Below, piece after piece: positions 22,218-35,200 of a stretch of DNA of 64,000 nt. The DNA is from Daucus carota subsp. sativus (Eukaryota; Streptophyta; Magnoliopsida; Apiales; Apiaceae). The translations under genes and the position numbers were made by a program. The notes under the pieces are model-generated. The model was not told where the DNA came from and did not search any database. It worked only from the letters and a program-made list of their open reading frames with translations. Each line of letters begins with the position of its first letter. Positions within the stretch are counted from its first letter, which is position 1. Location: positions 26,152,558-26,216,557 of the forward strand of contig NC_030388.2 in NCBI RefSeq assembly GCF_001625215.2. Direction: 5' to 3'.

Positions 22218-22979
22218 ATGGAAAGTGTTATCACACATGAAGGTCTGAACCTTAAGGAAACTGAACTAAGGTTGGGATTACCGGGGAGCGATAAGCCGGA
22301 GAAAGAAACCATCTACAGCTTGAGAAACAATAAGAGAGCTGTGCCTGATTCAGTTGAGGACAGGGAATCAGTTTCAGATGCCAAACATGAAACTGCACCA
22401 CCTCCCAAGTAAGTAGTACTAGGCATGTCATATGTTTAGAAGAATGTACATTTTTTCGATTTTAATAAATTAGGAAACTAACAGGGGAATAAAATTACAG
22501 GGCACAGGTAGTTGGATGGCCACCTATCAGATCCTACAGGAAAAATTGCTTCCAACCAAAAAAGGCTGATTCAGAGACAGGGAATTATGTCAAAGTAAGC
22601 ATGGATGGGGCACCATATCTTAGAAAGGTTGATTTGAAAGTTTATAAGTGCTACGCGGAGCTCCTCGAGGCTCTGGAGAACATGTTTAAACTCACTATTG
22701 GTGAGTACTCTGAGAGGGAAGGTTACAAAGGATCTGAATTTGCACCGACTTATGAAGATAAAGACGGTGACTGGATGCTGGTTGGTGATGTTCCCTGGGA
22801 GTAAGTTCCAAATCCCTCACTTTATGCATCAATCTACCTCAAATTGAGATTTCCATTCTTTGGTTCTGTTTATGCATTTGTCTGACTAGTGTACATAATG
22901 CAGCATGTTTATGTCATCTTGCAAAAGACTAAGGATAATGAAAGGATCAGAAGCTAAAGGCCTAGGACATGGTGTCTAA
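22218..22979 (+). CDS. Aux/IAA auxin-responsive repressor (IAA1-4-like)
   Basis: Three exons: 22218-22408, 22501-22800 and 22904-22979. They sum to 567 nt, or 188 aa. Domain I is [13 protein letters not shown] (12-24), the degron [15 protein letters not shown] (core GWPPI, 69-73), then [20 protein letters not shown] and [19 protein letters not shown], ending [19 protein letters not shown]. The short GLGxG-type end and [11 protein letters not shown] start point to the IAA1/2/3/4 subgroup. Isoleucine replaces the usual valine in the degron core, a conservative change. The intron that splits domains III and IV in the neighbouring gene is absent, as exon 2 is continuous. Auxin drives its TIR1/AFB-dependent turnover; it represses ARF targets in the nucleus. 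Divergently linked to the IAA7/14/17-like gene. Confidence 0.93.
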
Positions 22980-25849
22980 AACAACCTATAAAACACGGGA
23001 GAGTACAACAGAAATGTGAATCAGGGATTATCCTGTGTGGAGAGACAGCCTTCCAGCTTGGACTTTCGAAGATCTTAAATACGCTATCGTAGCTTGTATG
23101 TATTACTGGTTTTCCTGTCGGTTTCGACAGGGAAGTAATAGCAGAATCTGCAAGTGTTAGAACTTATAACTTCTCTAATGAGGTTATGACAGGTACACTG
23201 CTTGTGGTTCTGAAGATTTGTGATATTTGTTTGTAATGTGATCTGATCGGATCAGAAATGTGTACATGCATCTGCAGCAATTGTATAAATGAAACATACT
23301 CAAGTTCTGATCATGTATAAATATTTTTACTGCTGGTCATTCACTATGACATCTTTTTTGTTGATGCACAAGTGAAACTACAGTTTGTATTGCCTTTTAA
23401 TGCTTTTGTATGAACTGGCTTTTAATGACAAGCTATAAGCATGAGTAATCAATCTAAGTGCCAAATCAGCTCAACAGAGAAAGGCTGTGGTTTAATTTTT
23501 AAGGATCTGAAGTGCCCCAGAAGAGTGCCAGACAGTTCTAAGAAAAGTATTTGATGCAGTTTGCAGCATAGAAGCTTAAAACCAGGCTAAAAAATATCAA
23601 TAAATATACAAACAAATAATAATTGAATACATTTTGCAATTAACATCCACAATTTTGAGCCTAAATAACTACGGGGCGTTTGGTTCATGATTAATGGGAA
23701 TCGAAACCCTAAATCCATGAGTTGGTATTTGGATTAGTATTTTGTGGTCTCGAATGAAAACCACTTAATAGGTAAATCGATCCATCCACACCTATTACGA
23801 CACTCATTCTCATACTCTTCATTCACATACCCGTCATTTTCATTCACGATTCCAATTTTCATCTAGCATCCAAACGGCCCCTATATTTTTAAGGCACTGT
23901 AACCTATGTAATAAGATGGAATTTCCATGAGATTTGGTCTGCATGGAACATGCCACCTCCAGAATATAAGAAGATAGAAGCAGAAACCCTGCTAGGTTGT
24001 TCATATGGTTGTAACTACACCCAGACATACCCTATATGTGTGGTTATGGATATGGACATCCTTGAGTTGTGCAGCATATGTGTGTTTGAGGTCCAGGACA
24101 GGGCACCCAAACTCTCATTATTAGTAACATGTTAGCACTAGTTGGTCATGGTGGGCTTGAAGCTTCCAGGAACAGGGGTCTCAGCCACGAGAATCTTTTG
24201 GAGCAGCGCACAGGCTGTGGGCTTATATAATGATTTACGAGTGAAAAGCGCCGATAAAAATCGAGAATCGGAAGCCACACTTTTTAAAAGTGGAGTCAAA
24301 ATTTGACCACTTTTTCGAGAATTTAGAACTCTAGCCAACTTTTTGAAAATCGGTGTAAACTTTGGTCACAACTTTGAAGTTTACTCTCTTAGTTGATCTG
24401 CTGATTTAGGATTAGCGGGAATTTTTAGTCAAATCAGATTGCAATCTTAAATCAATAAAAAAATTTTAAGGATTAATCGAGACATTTTCAATAAATCGAA
24501 GATCTTCAGAACACCTGCGAAAACTGTTAAATCATTTATCTGCGGATTAGTTTCTAACCAGGTGCGGATTTAGCTTCTGCTTTCACAAGCAATTTTCCGT
24601 TTGGACAACCTAGCATCCATTACAATTGGAGGCGAGTAATCTTAAGCACATAACAATATATGAAGTAAAAAGGAGACGAGATGAAAGGAAGATTTTAGGG
24701 TTAAAAAGAACATAACACTAACATGTAGCGTTTTACTACCTAGAGTTTTTTTTTTTTTTTTTTTTTTTTTAAAGGCCGGCGTTCTGCTAGGCTGTTAACA
24801 AAAATGTTGGGTTAACAAAATAGAACATTACACGAAGTAGCATTTTACTGAGATTAACAAAACACAACACTACACGATTTAGCGTTTTCTTCCAAAATTG
24901 AAAACACTAGATTAAATGATATTTGAAGACATTTTTCCCAACTCCCTCATTCAGGGCATTACTTGTCCGAGGCCTTTTCTCAAGATTTTAAGAGTCAGAG
25001 TCTCTTAAAACTAACTCTATTTACTATTTAGATCAAGTCTCTTGGAACTGTATTTAGACCGAGGCCCTCAAATTTTCAACTTTAAAGCTCACAAATTTTC
25101 TACTTAAAAGAACTCGCGAAGAGGGAGAGAGCTTAATTAAGTCAGAGAGCTCCTTGAGAAGCTCTGAATTGCGATACTTCTAGGAGGTGATCCTTACAGA
25201 AATAGATATGGGCCATGCCTCTCTGATAATTCAACATTGCTTAAAGCTAGAAAAGCACTACTTTCTAATTACACTCAACAAGCATAGCACCCTGGTTTGC
25301 CTTGTCCTACAAAAAAATTGTTTTTGCTTGAATTTACCAACTTATCAGACTTTAAGCATAAACTAGTTCTTGTTAGTTATAATAAATTTGCAACTAACTA
25401 ACTAATTATAAGTTAAAACCTTGCTAGTACCACAACTGAAATTAAATTTAAACTACACAAATACAGGTCAAGCAAAAATCAATTATCTGCAACTACTTGC
25501 AATAGGCACATTTCTTAATCCATCTATGTCCTTACTAAACTAATTCATACTTTTTGTCAACATCCTACTGGCCACCATGGAATATACGATTTCCCACCAC
25601 AAAAAGAAAGACTTTGCTTGCCAAATAATCTCCCTTTCACCACCTTGTGTAGGAAGACTTTAAGCAACACCAAAAAGACTAAAGGGAGGGAAAAGGTACA
25701 ATGGTGGCATCTGACTTTGATTGCATTACGGGGGAGAACGACAGGTAATAGAAGATAATACTTAATTACAGGATAAGGTTTGATGTAAAGGAGAATAAGA
25801 CATCACGCTGATCAGGAGTCGTCATAGGCACGTGCAGTTGGCGAGAGGT
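22980..25849. other. gene-free intergenic region
   Basis: 3' flank of the Aux/IAA gene, then a MITE at about 23673-23881, a T25 run at 24746-24770 and AT-rich sequence. 24220-24360 holds short inverted words (AAAAGTGG and CCACTTTTT). Open frames at 23840-24340 lack codon or family support. 25690-25849 is probably 3'UTR of the bHLH gene. Confidence 0.5.
23673..23881. mobile_element. MITE with GGGGCGTTTGG ends
   Basis: About 209 bp bounded by GGGGCGTTTGGTTCATGATT and the inverted TCTAGCATCCAAACGGCCCC. The interior is partly symmetric (CATTCTCATACTCTTC, ACCCGTCATTTTC). The ends resemble hAT or PIF/Harbinger MITEs; the target duplication is unclear. Confidence 0.65.
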
Positions 25850-28800
25850 CTAAGATGGCGCTGGAGGTTCAGGCTTGACAAGGGAGACGTCTGACTGATT
25901 AGTAGGATATATAAGAGAAGCAAGTGAGATTGGCATAATACATAATGCTTTAGACTGGAGGAATTGCATGGCAGATCCAACATCTTCTTCCATTAGTTTA
26001 GCTACTTCTTGTTCCATGTCATCATCAGACCAGTTCTCCCAAACAGGACGATCACCTCCATTTTCAGTCATGCCCCCCTATAAAAATTTTAAAGCCATAC
26101 TTAAAAAGAAACCTTACATATAAGAGATCTAGAACAAAGCTTCTGATACAAAATAATGGCCACAGGACGTATGAGTTAGATATTACCTCCACTGATTGCA
26201 ATGGGACATCTGATACAAGCTGAGCCACAGCACTAGCTCCACCCAGCCTACTCATGCTCAGAACCTGTCGAAACCATAATTAAAATAGTCAACAGATTAA
26301 TTTAAAAGATATATAACCACAAGCTGTCAAAACTATGCATCGTCATCTCTTGGTTCTGGAAACATTTCAATAGATATGGCCCCTTGATGTACCAACATAA
26401 CAAAGAATAGTAGAATACAACTTAACATATGAGAGCTATATGAATCAATGTTCTTCACAAACACCCTCATGAGATATACCAATTTACTAAAAACATCTCT
26501 ATCTAATTGCTAATGCTTTGCAGCACAGTGCCATTATTTGGTAATAACTTCAACTAACGTGAATCCCTGGAAACTAGAGTACAAGATCATACCAAGAAAA
26601 TACAGTCATCTAATAAGTGCTTTCATGTAAAACATGCATTATTTTACAAATGTTCTATGTTAATGAAACTACTTTGAAGAAAATACGTAAACAACAATTC
26701 CTGGACATACTCAGGTTATGAAACTATCAAACTACTTTAAAGAAAATGCAAGTCTGAGTAAAACTTTGATGAAATCTTGACTACAATAATTCACATAGTG
26801 TACAAGCCTTTACTTAAAGCCTAAAAAACATTCAGGATAGTCCACAACTACATACCTTTACTTGAAGCCTCAAAAACTTCACATATTCCAGGATCTCATC
26901 AAGCATAGCAGCCTTGTCTGACTGATAACATATGGGATGTATCAGCACTACGAAAACTTATTTCTTGGTAGAAAAATTTATCACAAACAGGGGCATATAT
27001 ACACATATGTACTCGTGAATTAATCTGAACCCTAAAGTGTTCACATAGATGGAATAGAATAGGAGAGAATGTAATGAGAAATTATAGAGAAGTTTTATAG
27101 AGAAAGAAGAATGTACGAGGCAATAGCGAATTACCATGAATGAGTCTAAATTTTTATAATGAAGATTGTAGGGAAAATGATGAAGAAGTGGAATGGAGTA
27201 TTCTTTCCAAAACATGTGGGTTAGATTTCTAGTTCAAATAGTTTGGAATGGAATGAGGGAAGGAATAAAAATTATAAATAACAATAATAAAATAAGAGTG
27301 CAAATTTCATTCCATCCTCCACCCCATTCCATTACATCCAAGTGAACACGGCAATTATGTGTATACAAAATAATACTGCACCATTTCCATTCAGAAAATC
27401 TTACCTTCTATATGTTTACATATTTAATGATAAACTTGCGAATATTAAGCCAGGAGTGAAATTTCTAAAAAAACAAAGCTAATAACAAATAGGATTCCAT
27501 TGTGTAAAAAAGAGAGTCGATAACAATAACAAGGTAAATATGGCCATGTTGCACATATTGTGTACACTTTAGATACATAAATTAACACAAATTTCTTATA
27601 TTTATTTATTTGTGGAGAATCCATATTTGTAACTATTCTTGATATTGATAACATATGTCTACTCCATTCATACATCTCTACGGTCAACATGTACATAACA
27701 GTGATGATGTCCTGTAATACTTAAACTATACGCAACATATAGAGGTATGAACTATGTGTATTACATTGAAGATTATGTGTACCTCAAAAGAGTTATCCAT
27801 TCTCATGGCAATCATTTTTTGATTTAAAATAAATTCATATGAACATAATTTGAGTGATATGACAGTAGATGGTAGACACTAAACTTTATACACATCGGAC
27901 AAGAATACATATACGGCGAATTGACCCATCTCTGACTTCCCATAACAGAAATAGAAGGCAAACAATGAGTCTTTGGCATATTATACGTGTAATTATATCT
28001 GTTTTATACAGATCTGGTAATAATTATCCTAAATGTTCACGTTTTGAGGGAAACAAAAGTGTAATGTCTTTTGCAAGCAAGTCATAAATAAAGCTAATTA
28101 AATGCAGGAATTAATGACACGGACTAATATAAGAATGATAACTATTAGATACAAACCTTGTTGCAGCTGGGAACGAGTGCCTGCAAGGCCCTCATCCGCT
28201 CCGCGATTCTTTCTCTACGCAGCTGCAAAAATATACATATTCATTCCAAGCATGATAGTTAATTTCTGTAATAAGGAATTAACAAGCAATGCCAAGTAAT
28301 TAAAATTTCTTTGCTTATATTTACTCCAATTACCCTTTCAGCAATACTATGGGGATCTGTAGCTTGTCCTCGTCGAGCTCGTACCCTTGGACGCATATTA
28401 GGAGGGTGTGGAACAGTCACTGCAGTGCTCGTTGTTGTCTGGTTTTGAAAAGGCTGAGAAAAAACGTTATGCAAGTCATGGTTCGCCAACTTAGCTTTAT
28501 AAGCAATGCAAATAACAATATCTCACAAGTTAATCATTGATTCTTCTATTTTATATTTTCCAGTATCTACTGATATATTCAATTTACTGAGCAATAGTAA
28601 GCATCAGCATTTCATTCAGTTCACAAACACAAAAAGCTCACCAGAGTCACCACAAAACCGGGTCTAGAACTATAATGCATGCACTTAAAATTTGCAAATT
28701 CTCATTGCTAATGACAACTTGACCTAATTTATACAAATAACTCATATTAACGGGAAAAAAAGTTGATCCCGCCAAAACATAATCGTGTGTTCCGCATCTG

Positions 28801-29614
28801 GCCATGTATAATCCTGGACAACCTGGATATGTCACAATGTGGCATACTTTGCACAATCGCCAACAAAGCGAATACCCCAAAAGTTCAAAACTTTAATCTC
28901 CAGTCTGCAAATTCCATTTTACCCTAATGAACCCGAATACACTCAGAAAAAGGTGTAGCACCCCTCAAACAACTGTGTCAAATCGAACAACCAACATGTA
29001 TTACAAATTTTGACAGAAAAACAAAACCAGACAAAGAATCACCGAGAATGGCAGCTTATCAATCACAAAAACAAAATTAACTAATATGGAACCCCGTAAG
29101 GCCATAAATCATTGTACAAGTCTACCCATAAATTCATCAACCAAATATAATAACAATAACACTTCGCCAACAAGACAAATTCAATTTATTTATCCATAAC
29201 CATAGTCAAAAATCACTTTAAAAAATGGGTATTTAACAAGACCTGGTGCATTTGAGGAGCAGCTTGACGCACAGAGTGAGGCTGTACATGATCAAACACT
29301 GGAAACATATTCCCCATGTTGATCGATCCTCTCTCCTGCACAACACACACACACACAAAAGCTTCAATTGCACACATGTAGTAAATGAGTGAAAAATCAA
29401 CAAGGGACAAAAGGGGTTGTAAGCTTACGCGGTGGCTATTATCTAAGCTCAAACCCAAAGGGAAAAGCGGCTGCTGAGAAGCTCCGGCGGTGGAGAGATG
29501 AGATGGGGTCAGGGTGGAATCAGTGTTGGACAAGGCAGCATTGTAAGAGGGGATGGCGAGAATTTGGTCGAGGAAGTCATCGGAGTAACCGTCGGGCGGT
29601 GGGTTGTGCGCCAT
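25850..29614 (-). CDS. UNE12: bHLH transcription factor, UNE12/LRL-type
   Basis: Seven exons, all phase 0: 29614-29429, 29335-29243, 28453-28334, 28222-28157, 26921-26856, 26264-26187 and 26077-25850. They sum to 837 nt, or 278 aa. The N-terminus [19 protein letters not shown] matches the UNE12/LRL family. The basic region and first helix read [20 protein letters not shown] (about 121-139), with the H-E-R residues that contact an E-box. The loop is [15 protein letters not shown], helix 2 [20 protein letters not shown], followed by the family block [13 protein letters not shown]. The C-terminus has [20 protein letters not shown] and [13 protein letters not shown], as in UNE12. Relatives act in root-hair growth, fertilisation or thermo-responses; the role here is not shown. 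Introns 2 and 4 are long (about 0.8 and 1.2 kb), and intron 4 carries a probable MITE. Confidence 0.93.
27031..27351. mobile_element. probable MITE in bHLH intron 4
   Basis: Loosely matching inverted ends: GTGTTCACATAGATGGAATA near 27034 against TCCATTACATCCAAGTGAAC near 27330. The interior has repeated GGAATGGAATG-type words. Ends are imperfect and no target duplication was confirmed. Confidence 0.4.
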
Positions 29615-32284
29615 GTTTTCCGGCGAGAGAGGTGTCGGAAATAATGGCGACCGAGAGAGAGTAGAGAGTGAAATTATGGAAGGGGGAGTTACTTGAAGGA
29701 ATGGGGATGGGGTAAAAGGGGGTGATGGGCTGAGTGGAAGTAAATTATTATCTTTTCTTGTCCTACGTCAGCGTTATTTTTATACGCGTTAATTTCATGG
29801 GTTAAGGCGTTAAGCGGCGTTTTGGTTACCGAAATGAATTATAACTTTCACTTTTCGTACCTATAAAACTGTCGATCAGGTTATTTAACTAGTAAAAATA
29901 TGCAATTTAATCATTAGAGATAATAAAAATTTCACAGCCATTAAATTTCATTGATGGTAGACGGTCCTCCGTTAAATCTTTACACTTATGTTGTCACGTT
30001 AGTTTATTAACCCGCCCAACAATAAAACCACTCCTCACTCATTATATTTTCCTGATTCATTTCATTTAACCAACCTATCTACAACCTAAGTGATCTAAAC
30101 AATAACAACGGCCTCTTGAAGAACGTCATCAACTCGACGACAAAAGTTTTGACGGAACGTGACGGCGGCTTGCAGTTCTAACTGGTGAACGAAATCGAAG
30201 TCTCGATGGTGAATGGTGCGGAGTCGGTGAAGATGTGAGGTGTAGGGGAGCAGCATGGGGAGAGACTTCAGGAGATTGTAGCTCCGGTGTGATAAAGCTA
30301 TCATCGAGATTCGCGCGAGAGAGAGATGGGGGTTTGATAGAGACGAGCTGAGAAATAAGATTTATATGTTTATGTGTATATTACCGGTTATATTGCGAGT
30401 CGTGTGTGTGTGTAAAATAGGGAGAAGAATTAAATATCGAGTGATTAATTCGATTGATACAAGTATCAGTAATTGTTTTTCAATGACTTCTATACGAGTT
30501 TGATGAATTATTAACAAAAAAGTTTGAGGCTGAGGAGTTTCTGGATGTGGATATGAACTCTGATTTTGAGATGATAAATTGAAGAAGATGCAGGGGAGAT
30601 TAAAAGATGCAAGGGAGATAAGAGAAAAGAAGGATTTATAGCTTTTCAAAGAAATGGACATGGAAGAGGGTTGAGGAAAAAAGATGGAAGAGAAGAAATG
30701 AATAAGGAAAAGTTAGAAATGGATTATGGGTGCTACACAGGTTGCTAATTTGCCATTTAAGCAAGCCAACTCAGTTTTCCTTCCAAGAGTTAAATCAATA
30801 ACGGTTAGTGACTTAATTGAAAGTTTTTATTAGTGCACATGAGTTAAATGACGAAAACGCCATTTAAAATTTATTATTCCATTCATCCCGTCTTCGTGTT
30901 TGAACTAGATGTTATAAAAAACTAAAAAATTCTATATAAAAAAATAAAATTGAGTAACACGACAACAAGATAAAAGCAATATCTTACTGATATTTTAGGA
31001 ATTTTGTATAAAAATAATGGATGAGGTGATCCTTGTATTATATAATTATATTATGTTTAGAGAGTTCTGAGAATTTTCATAAAGAGTTTGAGCATATATA
31101 TAATTCTGTACTTCAAATATTATTTTGAAATAATGATCAAATGAAATTTGAATGATATATGTCTATGATATGAAAATTGATATTTATATTTATTAAATCG
31201 AATGTAATTCAAATTTTGTCTCAATATTTTTTACCAAATAAAGTGATATATAAATAACTGATTATAATCGGATGATTTATGTGAATATGGATTATATTAT
31301 TATTAACTTTATTAAAAATATAATTTTTATTATTGTTAAATTTCCGATTAGAACTCTACTTTTTCTGTAGAAAGAAGTTTTCTTTCTATTAGCTACTTCC
31401 TAATAATAATATAATTTTTTTATAAAGACGTGACATGTCTTTATTCATAAATATTTTAATTTTATATATCCGTTAAATTTTTTTTATTTTAATAATAATG
31501 CAATGTCTTTAAATATATAAACAAAAGGAAATTATATTAGCATAACATTGTTCAAATGTTTCGTGATTTAAAAATTTTCGATTAATTTAAAATATATTTT
31601 ATCAATTTGATTTTAAAAATTCAATTAATCTCTCTCCAATAATTTTTTTTTGTATGTCTTCTTTTTTTGCTAAAGTTTTTGTATATTAAATTGTATGTCT
31701 GAGATTAATAAATATTTCTACATTATTTTATTTTTTCTCTATTTTTATATATATACTATTTCGTTTTTACTTTTATTAGATTTACAATCCTTTTTACATT
31801 AATTAAATTTGAATATATATTTTTTTCTTGTATACTGATTTATGTTTTGTTTGATTTGTTTGTTTTTTCAGGGTACTTTGGAAGCAAGCTTTTCGTGACT
31901 TCCTCCATGGCTATTCTTTTCTCATTCATTTAAGTTTTATTGTCTAAACGTCCGTAGTTGTGCTTGCATGACTTTCAGTTTGATGATAAATTTTCTTCAA
32001 AGAAAGAAATTCCGGATGCGATTTATTATATTTCGATACAATTAATCTACGTGTATGTAGACCTTAAAAAAATTACTAAAAATTAATTATTAAATTAATT
32101 TTAATTACACAATAAATATTCAAGCAACAAATAAGCTGATTAATTTTTTGATTTGAAATCATCACGACAACAAACCGGAATATGGCCATGTGGGTCGAGT
32201 AATAAAAAGATTGTATAGCGCTGAGGCAACGTGGTGAATATAAAATTATAAAGTACTGTATTTAATATCGTATATTATATTGAA
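29615..32284. other. intergenic region between the bHLH and AARE genes
   Basis: 29615-29760 is the purine-rich leader/promoter side of the bHLH gene. 30090-30330 is a patch with higher GC (minus-strand frame MIALSHRSYNLLKSL, 69 aa) and no recognised homologue. 30360-30700 is pyrimidine-rich on the minus strand. 31000-32200 is very AT-rich. No further gene is supported. Confidence 0.5.
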
Positions 32285-35200
32285 ATGAGAGTATTAGCTT
32301 CACTCTCACTCTCAGCATCTTCATCATCCCTATCAGCATCTCCCCACTATAATTTCTTGAATTCCCTTGCATTTATTCCTTATATTTCTTCCTTTTCATC
32401 TCCTCGTCCCAAGCATTCCCTTTTATCTCTCTCCAGGTGATCTCTCCCAATCTCTCTGTATGTATTCGTGTTTCTTTCGTTTTTATCTAGATTTTTTTGT
32501 GGATTGTATGTTCTAGCTGTGACATGGGGTTGACTTATCACTCAAAGTAATTATATTTATTCAAATGGGTTTTTCTATTTATTGAAATTAATATAAATTA
32601 GACAAATTAGACATCATTGTTTCATATATGAAATTTGGTCATTGGTCTTAGTCACTCTGTTTTTATTTGTGAAAGTAATCATTTTTAAAATGGGAGATTT
32701 CTTGTTCTTGGAAATTGAATAAATGATGGGCATTACAATGGATGAAGGAGAATTATAGTCACTATTTTAGTGTGTGTAACAATGGTCTTAATTTTTCAAT
32801 GTTTTCTTTAAATCTTGATGGATGTGATTGTGTAATTCCACTTGAAATTCGAATTGTGCAAGGTAGTTAACTTCGTGAAACTATAATAGAATGTTTGCGT
32901 ACAAGGTATGAAAATAACATGAATGTCAATAGTTTTTAAGTTTACATAACATCAAATTAGCACAAAGTTGTTGTTAATATAATTAGCAGAAACCACTATA
33001 ACTCACAAATATGAAGTACAAATAAATTTTTGCAATTTTTCAAGATTCTTTTGCCGCTTTCTGCCAATCTAATAAGAATAATGGTCATCGACATTCGCTT
33101 TCTGTGCTGTTTTATGATGCATTTTATCGGACTCAGTAATTCACTTATGACCCTATGTTCAATATCCTGACTGTAGTGATGTTAATTGTGGTTACATTCA
33201 CAAGTCAAGGGATTGTACCTTGTACTTATAGTTCACTTTTATTACTAAGTTCAGTTCTTTGCTAATAGGCTAGAGGTACCAGTGTGTACAAAATATTTCA
33301 CTGAAGAGATTATTAACTATTTTGAATTGTTTTGACTTCAAATATGTAGTCAAAAAGTGTCAGCACTTGTACCAATGAATAGTTCTCAAAGTAGCTCAAC
33401 AAAGGAACTTCCAGCAGGTCTGGATGCTGCCATGGAAGAAGAGTATGCTTCACAATCAGTATTACTGAAAGAATTCGCAAATATATCCACCATTGACAAG
33501 GCTTGGACTTTTAAGTCTAATGTTGGTAAGTTTGCTTATTGTTATTAGCAGATTGAGGCTTATTATGTTGTTTTCTGATTTTCACAGAGGCTTATGTTAG
33601 TCTTTGATTCATATATTCAAGTCTTTTTGTTTTGTGCTGTTTATCCTATTTCCTCTAACGCATAGCACTTTATGATGCAATATTTTGGTCTAGGCTCCCA
33701 GGCAATGTTTTCAGTAAGCCATCCAAATCTCTTGGCCAACAAGAGGAGGAAACATATTTTGTCCAGTCAGATCTTAAAAGAAAGTGATGATTCTGTAAGC
33801 TTTCAGTGGGCCCCATTCCCTATTGAAGTAAGTGGAGCATCAACGATGGTCCCCTCACCTTCAGGTTCCAAGCTTCTGGTAGTACGGAATTCTGAAAATG
33901 AATCTCCGACTCAATTTGAAATATGGAGTCCATCTCAGTTAGAAAAGGAGGTCCATGTTCCTCAATCGGTCCATGGCTCAGTATATTGCGATGGATGGTA
34001 AATCTTTGATCAATCTAGAATTCGTATTTGTTAAAAATTGTCAAGTAAGACCTCTATTGTATCAGGCATCTGCAACTCTGCCAGGTCTATTTCATATTCA
34101 AATGTTTAGTGAGAATGGAACGATTTGGATTTTAGCTTAAATTCACTCTTGCCATCCACTTTGTTCCACAATTTCGCTATGGTTTATTAGCTCCTTCCTA
34201 GGTTACCGGAATTGCCGATTCTATTCTTCCACTTCATCCTCTTCAGAAAGTACATAATCCTCTGAATAAACTCCATCATCACTTCACATCGTCATCTCTT
34301 ATTCAAATGGAGAAGAAAGAGAATGGGAAATAAATTTTACAGAAATTCTATATAATCTCTTATCCGGTTAGTCTCTGTACTACATTTGCTGACATGTTTA
34401 TTATTTAAACAGGTTTGAGGGGATCTCTTGGAACTCAGATGAAAGCCTTATTGCTTATGTGGCTGAAGAACCTGCTCCCTTAAAGCCTACATTTGGTGAC
34501 TTGGGATACAAGAAAGGAGGTTCTACTGATAAGGATTGCAGTAGCTGGAAAGGCGAAGGAAACTGGGAGGAGGACTGGGGAGAAACCTATGCTGGAAAAA
34601 GGCAGCCTGCACTATTTGTCGTCAATGTTAACAGGTCCCACTTACATTCTGGCTAATATTCATAGTCATAACCCATAATGCTAGATGCTTCATTAAAGTT
34701 AAAATTTAAAATTTAACATCATGCAGTGGTGAAGTAAATGCTGTTGGTGGAATTGGGAAATCCTTAAGTGTTGGACAGGTTGTATGGGCACCAATAAATG
34801 AGGGTATGCATCAATATTTGGTTTTTGTTGGATGGCCATCAGACTCTAGGAAGCTCGGTATCAAATACTGCTATAATAGGGCTTGTGCTTTGTATGCTGT
34901 CAGGGCTCCAACTAATAAGTCAGAAGCCAAATCGCTTCAGCCTGGGTAAGTGCGGTTGCTCTTTTCTTGTAGACTAGTAATATTAATTCCGATTTTGAAT
35001 TACTTCAGATCTGATTACTGCATTTGCAGGTTTCAGAGTTACAAAATTTATTTGATCTAAACTCGTTGATCTCATCTATACACCTTTTGTCTATTCAGAG
35101 GTGATGCAACTGATGATGTAACAGCATATAAACTCACTCAAGGCATAAGCAGTGCGTTTTTCCCTCGTTTCAGGTCTGTTTATTCTGACACTCTGTTACA

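Noticed and set aside
29389-29664. 91-aa plus-strand frame
   Set aside because: Antisense to bHLH exon 1.
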